DNA of 48,589 bases from Winogradskyella sp. (lineage in GTDB: Bacteria; Bacteroidota; Bacteroidia; Flavobacteriales; Flavobacteriaceae): NCBI GenBank assembly GCA_028383925.1, contig JAOEWO010000017.1, forward strand, positions 1-48,589, read 5' to 3'. Below are positions 41,735-48,589 of the stretch, in pieces; position 1 is the first letter of the stretch; each line of letters starts with the position of its first letter. The position numbers and the translations under genes were made by a program. The notes beneath the pieces are model-generated. The model was not told where the DNA came from and searched no databases. It saw only the letters and a list, made by a program, of their open reading frames with translations.

Positions 41735-42835
41735 ATGATTAAAACATTATTTGATAATTTTTCCCCCGAAGATTATTACATTGGATGTCTCTTTTTCGCC
41801 TTTGTTATCGCTTTTATTATAGCGAACAAAACATTTCCTACCGTATTATATATTGCAAAGCACAAGCAGCTTATGGATGAGCCCGATGCTAGAAGTTTAC
41901 ATGCTAATAAGACACCAACTTTAGGTGGTATTATTATATTTTTTAGCCTCATCGTGGTGATGACGCTAGCTGGTGGTTTTTTAAATTCTAAAGTTTTACT
42001 GTTACTTATGGGGGGGCTAACCATCTTATTTTTTTTAGGTTTAAAAGATGATTTAACAACGTTGTCGCCTAGAAAAAAATTAGTGGGTCAGATACTAGCA
42101 GCAGGTTTACTTATTGTGTTTACAGATACCCGTATTATTGGTTTTTCTCATATTTTAGATATTAACGTATTGCCTTACGGGCTTTCTATTTTATTTACAC
42201 TGTTTGTGTATGTTCTTATTATTAACGCCTACAACCTTATAGATGGTGTTGACGGTTTAGCAGGTACCATTGCATTAACTATTAGTGGTGTTTTTGTGTT
42301 TCTTTTTATTAACGGGAATGATTTAAGTTTAGCGACTGTAGCCATAGCCTTATGTGGTGCTTTAATTGCTTTTTTGAGGTGGAATTTCTCAACAAAAAAT
42401 AAAATATTTATGGGCGATACGGGCTCTATGATTGTTGGTTTTTTATTGGCCTTTTTTACCATTAGTTTTATTAATATGGTGCAAAAAGATCCAGGATCTA
42501 TATACTACAGTACCTCACCTGCATTAGCCTTAGCTTTGTTGTTTTACCCTTTGGTAGATACGTTTCGTATTTTTTTTATAAGAATTATAATACATAGAAA
42601 AAGTCCGTTTAAGCCAGATAAAAACCACATACACCACCGCTTTATTGCTATGGGCTTAAGTCATATGGCAACGACTTTAACTATAGTAGCTATTAACTTA
42701 ATTATTATTTGTATCGCATTTAATCTTTTAAGTTATAATTTGAATGACCAAATTTTGTGTTTGTTAATTTATGGTGCTGCGCTCTATTACTTGCCCTTTG
42801 TAGTAAAAAAGTTGACACAAAATTACATGCTTTAA
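41735..42835 (+). CDS. WecA/MraY-family undecaprenyl-phosphate sugar-1-phosphate transferase (copy 2)
   Basis: A 366-residue polytopic PNPT enzyme, paralogue of the one at 5125-6213. DEPDARSLHANKTPTLGG (48-65), LKDDL (103-107), NAYNLIDGVDGLAG (164-177), FMGDTGS (about 227-233) and KNHIHHRF are all intact. About ten membrane segments are visible. It primes the lipid carrier with a sugar phosphate, probably HexNAc-1-P; its neighbour wecB supplies UDP-ManNAc, which is not the usual primer. It is followed by its own Wza-like and Wzc-like genes. Confidence 0.9.
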   Translation: MIKTLFDNFSPEDYYIGCLFFAFVIAFIIANKTFPTVLYIAKHKQLMDEPDARSLHANKTPTLGGIIIFFSLIVVMTLAGGFLNSKVLLLLMGGLTILFFLGLKDDLTTLSPRKKLVGQILAAGLLIVFTDTRIIGFSHILDINVLPYGLSILFTLFVYVLIINAYNLIDGVDGLAGTIALTISGVFVFLFINGNDLSLATVAIALCGALIAFLRWNFSTKNKIFMGDTGSMIVGFLLAFFTISFINMVQKDPGSIYYSTSPALALALLFYPLVDTFRIFFIRIIIHRKSPFKPDKNHIHHRFIAMGLSHMATTLTIVAINLIIICIAFNLLSYNLNDQILCLLIYGAALYYLPFVVKKLTQNYML

Positions 42836-42849
42836 TTATAATACGTACC

Positions 42850-42880
42850 TTGGTAATGCTGTAAAATGAAGCTATATTTG
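42850..42880 (+). promoter_or_regulatory. Promoter of the second Wza-Wzc pair
   Basis: TTGG at 42850 and TATATTTG at 42873-42880 fit the Bacteroidetes -33 and -7 elements with 23 bases between their first bases. The ATG at 42903 follows 23 bases after the -7 box. The export pair may thus be transcribed apart from the synthesis genes. Confidence 0.6.
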
Positions 42881-42902
42881 TAGATTTAAATATTAAAATG
42901 AA

Positions 42903-43664
42903 ATGAAATTAACAATAACCAGTATACTAGTGCTTTTAGTGATGAGTTCTTGTGCATCAAAAAAGGATATATTATACATGCAAGATGCAGAGCGCCTAGA
43001 TGGTGCTGTTTTAAATTATACAGACCCTACCATACAGCCCAATGATATATTAAAAATAACAGTCGCAAGTGCCATGCCAGAAGCAGCAATGTTATACAAT
43101 AAAGCTGGCGCTCAAGGCATGCAAGTTCAAAACATACAGCTATTGCAATTAGATGGGTATTTGGTCTCTTTAGAGCACACAATTAGCTTCCCTGTTTTGG
43201 GTGAAATAAGTACCTTAAATAAAACGACATATCAGTTAGCTGCAGAACTCACATCTTTATTAAAATCTGGTGACCACTTAAAAGATGCCACAGTAAATGT
43301 ACGTTTGCTAAATGCTAAAGTGACTATTTTAGGACAAGTAAATAGTCCAGGTACCTATAGTTTTACAGAGCAGAATATTACTGTATTACAAGCGCTAGGT
43401 TATGCTAACGATTTAACTATAAATGGAAAACGTGATGATATTTTAATAACACGCGAAGAAAACGGTATTAGAAAAATAGCACACATAGATCTTACGTCTG
43501 CGCAATTTTTAAACAGTGAGTTCTATTTTGTGAAGCCTAATGATGTTATTGTGGTAAACCCAAATAATCCACAGGTAAAACAAGCTGGTTTTATAGGTAA
43601 TGTAGGTACCATATTAACCATAGCGTCTTTAGCATTAAGTATTACAATTTTATTGTCTCGATAA
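42903..43664 (+). CDS. Wza-like polysaccharide export lipoprotein (copy 2)
   Basis: A 253-residue outer-membrane lipoprotein. The lipobox LVMSSC gives Cys17. DPTIQPNDILKITVASAMPE marks the Poly_export domain, and VTILGQVNSPGTYSFTEQNI the SLBB domain. A C-terminal hydrophobic stretch (about 230-252) may anchor it. It resembles copy 1 but lacks the Gly/Asn-rich insert. It would form the outer-membrane channel together with the kinase encoded two bases after its stop. Confidence 0.9.
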   Translation: MKLTITSILVLLVMSSCASKKDILYMQDAERLDGAVLNYTDPTIQPNDILKITVASAMPEAAMLYNKAGAQGMQVQNIQLLQLDGYLVSLEHTISFPVLGEISTLNKTTYQLAAELTSLLKSGDHLKDATVNVRLLNAKVTILGQVNSPGTYSFTEQNITVLQALGYANDLTINGKRDDILITREENGIRKIAHIDLTSAQFLNSEFYFVKPNDVIVVNPNNPQVKQAGFIGNVGTILTIASLALSITILLSR

Positions 43665-43665
43665 T

Positions 43666-46017
43666 ATGGAAAAATCAACACACGGTATGCATACATTTAT
43701 GGAGGACGACAGTACTATTGATATAAAACAAGAAATAACACGCTACTTACGCTATTGGCCTTGGTTTATCTTTGCCGTATTTATAACTATATGTAGTGCC
43801 TATTTTTACCTTAGATATGCCCCTAGAATTTATGAAACCACAGCAAAAATTAAAATACTAGATGAGTCTGAGGGTTTAGAGTTGCCAACAGCAGCCTTAA
43901 TTTTAAACAGAAGTAATATTAATCTTGAAAATGAGATACAAATTTTATCGTCTTATTTAATTCTTGAGCGCGTAGTTAGGGACTTAAATCTTACGACCAA
44001 ATTTTTTGAAGAAGGGACCATACAAACTTCGCCATTAGAAGTATTGCCTTTTGAGTTTGAACAACTCATAAAGCCAGATAGTATAAGTGAGCCGTTAGGT
44101 TTTAAGATTGAAGTTAATACGTCTAATTTTACCGTAACTAATTTAACGTCTGAAGAAATTGTTGAGTTTCCTAAACACAGCACTTATGGTACAAATCACG
44201 AATTGCCATTTGAAATAAGACAAGATACATCAACCTTATTTGAAAGTATTGAGGATAAAACTTTCTTAGTTTATTTTAACTCTGTTAAAAACACGATTTT
44301 AGGATTAAAAGCAAAACTTGAAATTAGTGCACTTGGTGATAGAAGTGATTTACTGCAATTAAAGATAAATGGCGAAAGTACAGAGATATCAGAACAAATT
44401 ATAAATGCGATTATTCGTGTTTTTGATGAAGATGGTATCAATGATAGGCAGTTAGTTTCTAAACGGACTCTAGATTTTATAGACGAACGTTTTTTGTTTT
44501 TAGCAAAAGAACTAGATGATATAGAGATTGAACGTCAAGAGTTTAAACAACGTAATAACCTCGTAGATTTAGTAGCAGATGCGGGTATAGGTTTGGAGCA
44601 GCGTACAGAGTCAGACGCACAAGTGTTTACAATTAATTACCAATTGACACTGGCTCAAGATTTAAAAAATGCCATAACTAAAGATACAACATTAGGGCTT
44701 ATACCTTCAGATATTGGTTTAGAAAGTAACGGTGTTAATAGCCTTATTAGCGATTATAATACGGCTGTTTTAAATTTAGATAAATTAAAGAGTAGTGCAG
44801 GTGGTAATAACCCAACTGTAAAAGTAGCAGAAACAAGTATAGCGGTTTTAAAACGAAATATCAATAGATCGCTAGCCTCTTATGTCAGTCAATTAGAAAT
44901 TTCACAGTCGCAATTACAAACCCGAAATAATAGATTTAGAGGGCAGGTAGCACAAATACCAGAAAAAGAAAAATTACTGTTAGCTATAGAGCGTCAGCAA
45001 AAAATTAAAGAAAGTATTTATTTACTTCTACTTCAAAAGCGAGAAGAAGCAGCAATAAATTTAGCGATCACAGAGCCCAGTATAAAAGTTGTTGAAAATG
45101 CTTTATCTGGGTATCTGCCAATATCCCCAAAGTCTAAAATTGTTTATGCAGGTGCTTTATTAGCCGGACTTTTAATGCCGTTTGGCTTTTTGTACGTACT
45201 ATTTATGCTAGATACCAAACTGCATACTAAAGACGATATTACCGATTTAAAAATTGACATACCCGTCATAGGTGAAATACCTGAAATAAAAAATGCAAAC
45301 ACTTCTATTTTTAAAGATCCTAATGACAGATCTGTATTAGCAGAATCCTTTAGGATACTTAGTGCTAACGTAGATTATATTTTACCTATTGTAGATGGTG
45401 AAAAAGGTAAAGTAATCTATTGTACATCTACTATTAAAGGTGAGGGTAAAACGTATATTAGTGTTAATTTGTCTTTAGCATTATCTAGTATGAATAAAAA
45501 AGTATTGCTGATTGGTACCGATTTAAGAAATCCACAAATTCATAGTCTTATAAAAGAAGATAAACACAAGCCAGGTTTGTCTAATTATTTGCACGATGTT
45601 AATTACGATTGGAAAGATGCATTAATATCTGGTTTTGAGAAACACCCAAATCACGATATTATACTTTCAGGAAGTATTCCTCCTAATCCTGCTCATTTAT
45701 TAACTAATGGGCGTTTTAAGAAATTAATAGAAGAAGCAAAACAAGAGTACGATTATATTATTGTAGATACGGCACCAACGATATTAGTTACAGATACACT
45801 TTTAATATCTCAGTATGCAGACGTTACCGTTTATATTACACGTTCTAACTTTACAGAAAAGAAGCTGTTAAATTACTCTAAAGATTTAAATGAAACAGGT
45901 AAGCTAAAAAACATGGCATATGTTGTTAATGGTGTTGGTGCAAGTAAATCTTATGGCTACACTTATAATTACGGTTATGGTTACGGTTATGGTTACGGTT
46001 ATGGTGTAGATGAATAA
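43666..46017 (+). CDS. Wzc-like chain-length regulator and BY-type tyrosine kinase (copy 2)
   Basis: A 783-residue inner-membrane co-polymerase and kinase. A TM segment lies near 33-50, the periplasmic Wzz/GNVR region with coiled coils follows, and a second TM is near 485-510. The cytoplasmic kinase has Walker A STIKGEGKT (about 588-596), A' VLLIGTDLRNP, and Walker B YIIVDTAP. The A' motif has Gly in place of the first Asp, as in copy 1. The tail (about 763-783) is a Tyr-Gly cluster. It controls chain length and export through cyclic phosphorylation. Lengths of the two copies are identical although the sequences differ widely. Confidence 0.92.
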   Translation: MEKSTHGMHTFMEDDSTIDIKQEITRYLRYWPWFIFAVFITICSAYFYLRYAPRIYETTAKIKILDESEGLELPTAALILNRSNINLENEIQILSSYLILERVVRDLNLTTKFFEEGTIQTSPLEVLPFEFEQLIKPDSISEPLGFKIEVNTSNFTVTNLTSEEIVEFPKHSTYGTNHELPFEIRQDTSTLFESIEDKTFLVYFNSVKNTILGLKAKLEISALGDRSDLLQLKINGESTEISEQIINAIIRVFDEDGINDRQLVSKRTLDFIDERFLFLAKELDDIEIERQEFKQRNNLVDLVADAGIGLEQRTESDAQVFTINYQLTLAQDLKNAITKDTTLGLIPSDIGLESNGVNSLISDYNTAVLNLDKLKSSAGGNNPTVKVAETSIAVLKRNINRSLASYVSQLEISQSQLQTRNNRFRGQVAQIPEKEKLLLAIERQQKIKESIYLLLLQKREEAAINLAITEPSIKVVENALSGYLPISPKSKIVYAGALLAGLLMPFGFLYVLFMLDTKLHTKDDITDLKIDIPVIGEIPEIKNANTSIFKDPNDRSVLAESFRILSANVDYILPIVDGEKGKVIYCTSTIKGEGKTYISVNLSLALSSMNKKVLLIGTDLRNPQIHSLIKEDKHKPGLSNYLHDVNYDWKDALISGFEKHPNHDIILSGSIPPNPAHLLTNGRFKKLIEEAKQEYDYIIVDTAPTILVTDTLLISQYADVTVYITRSNFTEKKLLNYSKDLNETGKLKNMAYVVNGVGASKSYGYTYNYGYGYGYGYGYGVDE
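45952..46008 (+). repeat. Short tandem repeat coding the tyrosine-rich tail of Wzc copy 2
   Basis: Units GGTTATGGTTAC (12 bases) repeat about three to four times and code Tyr-Gly-Tyr-Gly. The repeats are purer than in copy 1, so slippage seems easier here. Confidence 0.7.
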
Positions 46018-46088
46018 TTTTTGTAATTCAATTTTTATAGTAATATAAGTCAACTATTATAGCATAGCTTCACTGATTTTAACAAACG

Positions 46089-46139
46089 AAACCACGTATT
46101 AAGACTAAAGTTTACTGCTTTTTTCTTAAGACGTGGTTT
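46089..46139 (+). terminator. Probable terminator after the second Wzc-like gene
   Basis: AAACCACGTATTAAG (46089-46103) pairs with CTTAAGACGTGGTTT (46125-46139) with one mismatch around a 21-base loop. It ends the polysaccharide locus, 70 bases after the stop. The T-run after it is short. Confidence 0.55.
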
Positions 46140-46251
46140 ACGTGTTTTATATAAAAAATGAATCTAATAGCAAAAAAGCTTTATGACTTTTATCATACTT
46201 TAAATCACTTAGGTCGCGTACTTTTAATATGAATTAAAAACAAGTCAGATT

Positions 46252-46671
46252 ATGAAACAAAGAGAACCCGTAAGTACTATAATGTCTAAACATCTTATAG
46301 CGTTAACCCTTAAAGATGATTTAGAAACTGCTGAAGCCCTTTTTAAGCAACATAAAATAAGACATATACCAGTGGTTTCGGGGACTGTTATTATTGGTAT
46401 GTTAAGTTATACGGATTTGTTACGTATAAGCTTTGTAGATGCTGCAGATGAAGATGATAAAGACATAGATGCTGTAGTCTATAATATGTTTACGATACAG
46501 CAAGTTATGGTTAAAGATATAACCACTGTAACGTCTAACACTTCTATTAAAGATGTCGCCAAGATACTAGCAAAGAAAGAATTTCATGCTTTGCCAGTAG
46601 TAGATAATGCTACTTTGGTTGGTATAGTTACAACAACAGATTTAATAAACTATTTGATTGACCTCTATTAA
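46252..46671 (+). CDS. CBS-domain pair protein
   Basis: A 139-residue protein made of two CBS domains in tandem. The first runs about 8-65 (VSTIMSKHLIALTLKDDLET start, HIPVVSGTVIIGMLSYTDLL end), the second about 80-138 (VMVKDITTVTSNTSI start, HALPVVDNATLVGIVTTTDL end). Such pairs bind adenosine nucleotides and regulate other proteins; alone, the target is unknown. The last codons form one arm of the shared terminator with the converging rpe gene. It stands outside the polysaccharide operon, 234 bases after it. Confidence 0.88.
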   Translation: MKQREPVSTIMSKHLIALTLKDDLETAEALFKQHKIRHIPVVSGTVIIGMLSYTDLLRISFVDAADEDDKDIDAVVYNMFTIQQVMVKDITTVTSNTSIKDVAKILAKKEFHALPVVDNATLVGIVTTTDLINYLIDLY

Positions 46672-46697
46672 CCAAATAGTTTATTAAATCCGTTGTT
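46632..46697. terminator. Bidirectional terminator overlapping the CBS gene end
   Basis: GATTTAATAAACTATTTG (46639-46656) and its perfect complement (46673-46690) make 18-base arms. After one mismatch the stem continues about six bases into CAACAA/TTGTTT. It serves both the plus-strand CBS gene and the minus-strand rpe gene, whose ends are 27 bases apart. The left arm is coding. Confidence 0.8.
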
Positions 46698-46698
46698 T

Positions 46699-47361
46699 TT
46701 ATGAATTAGCTAAAGTTTTTAGATGCTTAATTGTGGCTATCTGGTCCTCACTTTTAAATACATGGCTGCCTGCTACAAAGGTGTCAGCACCAGCCTCAAC
46801 AAGCTTTTCTATGTTTTTGTCTGTAACACCACCATCAATTTCAATTCTTGTATTAAGACCTTGGTCGGTTATCATTTTACGAAGATTTTTAACACGTTTG
46901 TAGGTGATGTCTTCAAATTTTTGGCCACCAAAACCTGGGTTTATAGACATTAAAAGAATCATATAACATTCGGGCAAAATATCTTCTAAGACGCTAAGTG
47001 GTGTTGTAATATTTAAAACAATACCTGCTTTACAACCCGCATCTTTAATTTGTCTTAACGTTCTGTGCAAGTGTACTGTAGATTCGTAATGTACCGTAAT
47101 AATATCTGCACCAACTTTTGCAAACTCTTCAATATAGCGTTCTGGTTTTTCAATCATTAAATGCACATCTAATGGCTTTGTAGCATGTTTTTTTATGGCA
47201 GCAATAATGGGCATACCATAAGAGATATTGGGCACAAAATGACCATCCATAACATCAATATGAAACCAATCGGCATCACTATTGTTTACCATTTCTGTAT
47301 CGCGCTGTAAATTGCCAAAATCGGCAGCTAGCATTGAAGGAGCAATTAATTTTGAAGCCAT
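46699..47361 (-). CDS. rpe: Ribulose-phosphate 3-epimerase
   Basis: A 220-residue TIM-barrel enzyme that interconverts ribulose-5-phosphate and xylulose-5-phosphate in the pentose phosphate pathway. APSMLAADFGNL at the N-terminus, WFHIDVMDGHFVPNISYG (metal ligands His and Asp), LDVHLMIEKP, MSINPGFGGQKF and EIDGGVTDKNI are all family motifs. Full length. A -7 box is seen at 47387-47394, so it is probably transcribed alone. Confidence 0.95.
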   Translation of the reverse strand: MASKLIAPSMLAADFGNLQRDTEMVNNSDADWFHIDVMDGHFVPNISYGMPIIAAIKKHATKPLDVHLMIEKPERYIEEFAKVGADIITVHYESTVHLHRTLRQIKDAGCKAGIVLNITTPLSVLEDILPECYMILLMSINPGFGGQKFEDITYKRVKNLRKMITDQGLNTRIEIDGGVTDKNIEKLVEAGADTFVAGSHVFKSEDQIATIKHLKTLANS

Positions 47362-47386
47362 TGTAAGTTGTTTTTTTTTGTTTGTG

Positions 47387-47394
47387 CAAATGTA
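47387..47394 (-). promoter_or_regulatory. Putative -7 box of rpe
   Basis: The minus strand reads TACATTTG, 26 bases before the rpe ATG. No well-spaced -33 element is seen. Confidence 0.45.
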
Positions 47395-47579
47395 ATTAAA
47401 AAGCTAAGATTTTATTATACAGTCTAACAAGAAACATTTTATGCTGTTTTCAGTCTGCTTAACACAGCAGAAAATAAAATTATGAATAGGGTTGCCTAGT
47501 AAAAAAACAACAAAGTAACAATAGTAAATTTTAGCTCTTGTTTTTTTATTTAAGAAGTAAACAAGTTGCTATAAAAAGT

Positions 47580-47606
47580 GAACCCACGGTAATCAGCCGT
47601 GGGTTC
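47580..47606 (-). terminator. Terminator of rpoD
   Basis: GAACCCACGG (47580-47589) and CCGTGGGTTC (47597-47606) are perfect 10-base arms around a 7-base loop. On the minus strand the stem is followed by ACTTTTTAT. It lies 80 bases after the rpoD stop. Confidence 0.8.
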
Positions 47607-47685
47607 TTTCATCAATCAAAAAACGAACAGTTATGTTTGTAACTGTTGTTACTTTTATTAGGTTAGTCGTTAAAGGTACAAAAAC

Positions 47686-48549
47686 CTAACCTAAATATGT
47701 CTTTAGTATTTTGCTTCGAGAGGTATGCTTTAACCTACGAATTGCTTTTTCTTTAATTTGTCTTACACGCTCTCTTGTTAAATCGAACGTTTCACCAATT
47801 TCCTCTAAAGTCATTGGGTGCTGACTAGCAAAACCAAAATACAACCTAATAACATCAGCCTCTCTTGGTGTAAGTGTGTCTAATGCACGCTCAATCTCAG
47901 TTCTTAACGATTCATGTAATAAATCTCTATCTGGGTTTGGTGATTCTCCACTTCGCAAAACATCATATAAGTTAGAATCTTCGCCTTCAACTAAAGGGGC
48001 ATCCATACTTACGTGACGACCAGAATTTTTCATAGATTCCTTAACATCGTTAATCGTCATATCTAATTCTTTAGCAATCTCTTCTGCAGAAGGCGGTCGC
48101 TCATGGCTTTGCTCTAAAAATGCAAATGTTTTATTTATTTTGTTAATAGAACCAATCTTATTTAAAGGCAAACGTACAATACGAGACTGCTCTGCTAAGG
48201 CTTGTAAAATAGATTGCCTAATCCACCAAACAGCATAAGATATAAACTTAAAACCACGTGTTTCATCAAAACGTTGACCCGCTTTAATTAAACCTAAATT
48301 ACCTTCATTTATTAAATCGGGTAGTGTTAAACCTTGGTTTTGGTATTGCTTTGCAACAGAAACAACAAAACGTAAATTGGCTTTAGTTAATTTTTCTAAA
48401 GCAAGCTGGTCACCAGCTTTTATACGTTGCGCTAATTCTACCTCTTCATCTGCAGTAATAAGATCTACTTTTCCTATTTCTTGTAGGTACTTATCTAATG
48501 AAGCAGTTTCTCTATTCGTTACCTGCTTGGTAATTTTAAGTTGTCTCAT
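47686..48549 (-). CDS. rpoD: RNA polymerase primary sigma factor (sigma-70, short Bacteroidetes form)
   Basis: A 287-residue sigma-70 family factor. Region 1.2 is [19 protein letters not shown]; region 2 contains [37 protein letters not shown] and [17 protein letters not shown], which melt and bind the -7 element. Region 3 covers about 125-195. Region 4 has [14 protein letters not shown] and the helix-turn-helix [20 protein letters not shown]. It lacks the long N-terminal region of proteobacterial RpoD, as usual in this phylum, whose promoters are TTTG/TAnnTTTG. Its start lies 40 bases from the window edge, so the promoter is not fully visible. Confidence 0.95.
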   Translation of the reverse strand: MRQLKITKQVTNRETASLDKYLQEIGKVDLITADEEVELAQRIKAGDQLALEKLTKANLRFVVSVAKQYQNQGLTLPDLINEGNLGLIKAGQRFDETRGFKFISYAVWWIRQSILQALAEQSRIVRLPLNKIGSINKINKTFAFLEQSHERPPSAEEIAKELDMTINDVKESMKNSGRHVSMDAPLVEGEDSNLYDVLRSGESPNPDRDLLHESLRTEIERALDTLTPREADVIRLYFGFASQHPMTLEEIGETFDLTRERVRQIKEKAIRRLKHTSRSKILKTYLG

Positions 48550-48589
48550 TTAATTTTAAGATTTGTGCATTGTATACACATCAATGTGA

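Larger units (their letters stand above)
47362..47685. other. Intergenic region between rpoD and rpe
   Basis: About 320 bases without a gene. It contains the rpe -7 box, the rpoD terminator (47580-47606) and an imperfect ATGCTGT/ACAGCA hairpin near 47440-47475. Confidence 0.6.

Noticed and set aside
1..48589. rRNA or tRNA genes and insertion-sequence transposases
   Set aside because: None was recognised on reading both strands; no cloverleaf, rRNA core motif or transposase was seen.

Overview
The window looks like a chromosome segment of a marine Flavobacteriaceae-type bacterium (Bacteroidota). The DNA is strongly AT-rich. Several genes have a Bacteroidetes-style -7 box (TAnnTTTG) and no Shine-Dalgarno sequence. 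Two secreted giants end in type IX secretion (T9SS) sorting domains. There is an HU-HIG type DNA-binding protein, and the primary sigma factor is the short Bacteroidetes form. No rRNA, tRNA or CRISPR array was recognised. The species cannot be named from what is visible.

Layout. (1) 1-9398, plus strand: first exopolysaccharide/capsule block, with UDP-xylose synthase, a sulfotransferase, a GT25 glycosyltransferase, a WcaF-like acetyltransferase, a GT2 glycosyltransferase, then a WecA/MraY-like initiating transferase, a Wza-like export lipoprotein and a Wzc-like tyrosine kinase. (2) 9399-20520, minus strand: an outer-membrane barrel protein; a compact three-gene unit (54-residue exported peptide, HPr-kinase-like protein with a PqqD/RRE-like N-terminus, NTP_transf_5 nucleotidyltransferase); and two T9SS cargo proteins, one an endonuclease I. 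(3) 20521-24034: an HU-family gene followed by about 2.7 kb without convincing genes, built from diverged repeats that carry a copy of the HU gene's 3' end. (4) 24035-46017, plus strand: a large second polysaccharide locus with dTDP-L-rhamnose synthesis (rfbBACD), Wzx, Wzy, acyl-, sulfo- and glycosyltransferases, a thymidylate-kinase-like fusion, an aminoglycoside-phosphotransferase-like kinase, WecB, and a second WecA-Wza-Wzc set. (5) 46018-48589: ordinary chromosomal genes (CBS-domain protein, rpe, rpoD).

How the genes fit together. Nucleotide sugars (UDP-xylose, dTDP-rhamnose, UDP-ManNAc) feed glycosyltransferases that build a repeat unit on a lipid carrier primed by a WecA-like enzyme. 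The unit is flipped by Wzx, polymerised by Wzy and exported through Wza/Wzc. Three sulfotransferases suggest a sulfated polymer, which is plausible in a marine organism. The two export sets may serve one polymer or two.

Most notable points: the peptide/kinase/nucleotidyltransferase unit at 11138-13549, which resembles a minimal peptide-modification system without lasso enzymes; wecB, whose conserved N-terminus starts at ATT exactly where ATG is expected; the HU-tail repeat array; and the small-molecule-kinase-like proteins inside the polysaccharide locus.
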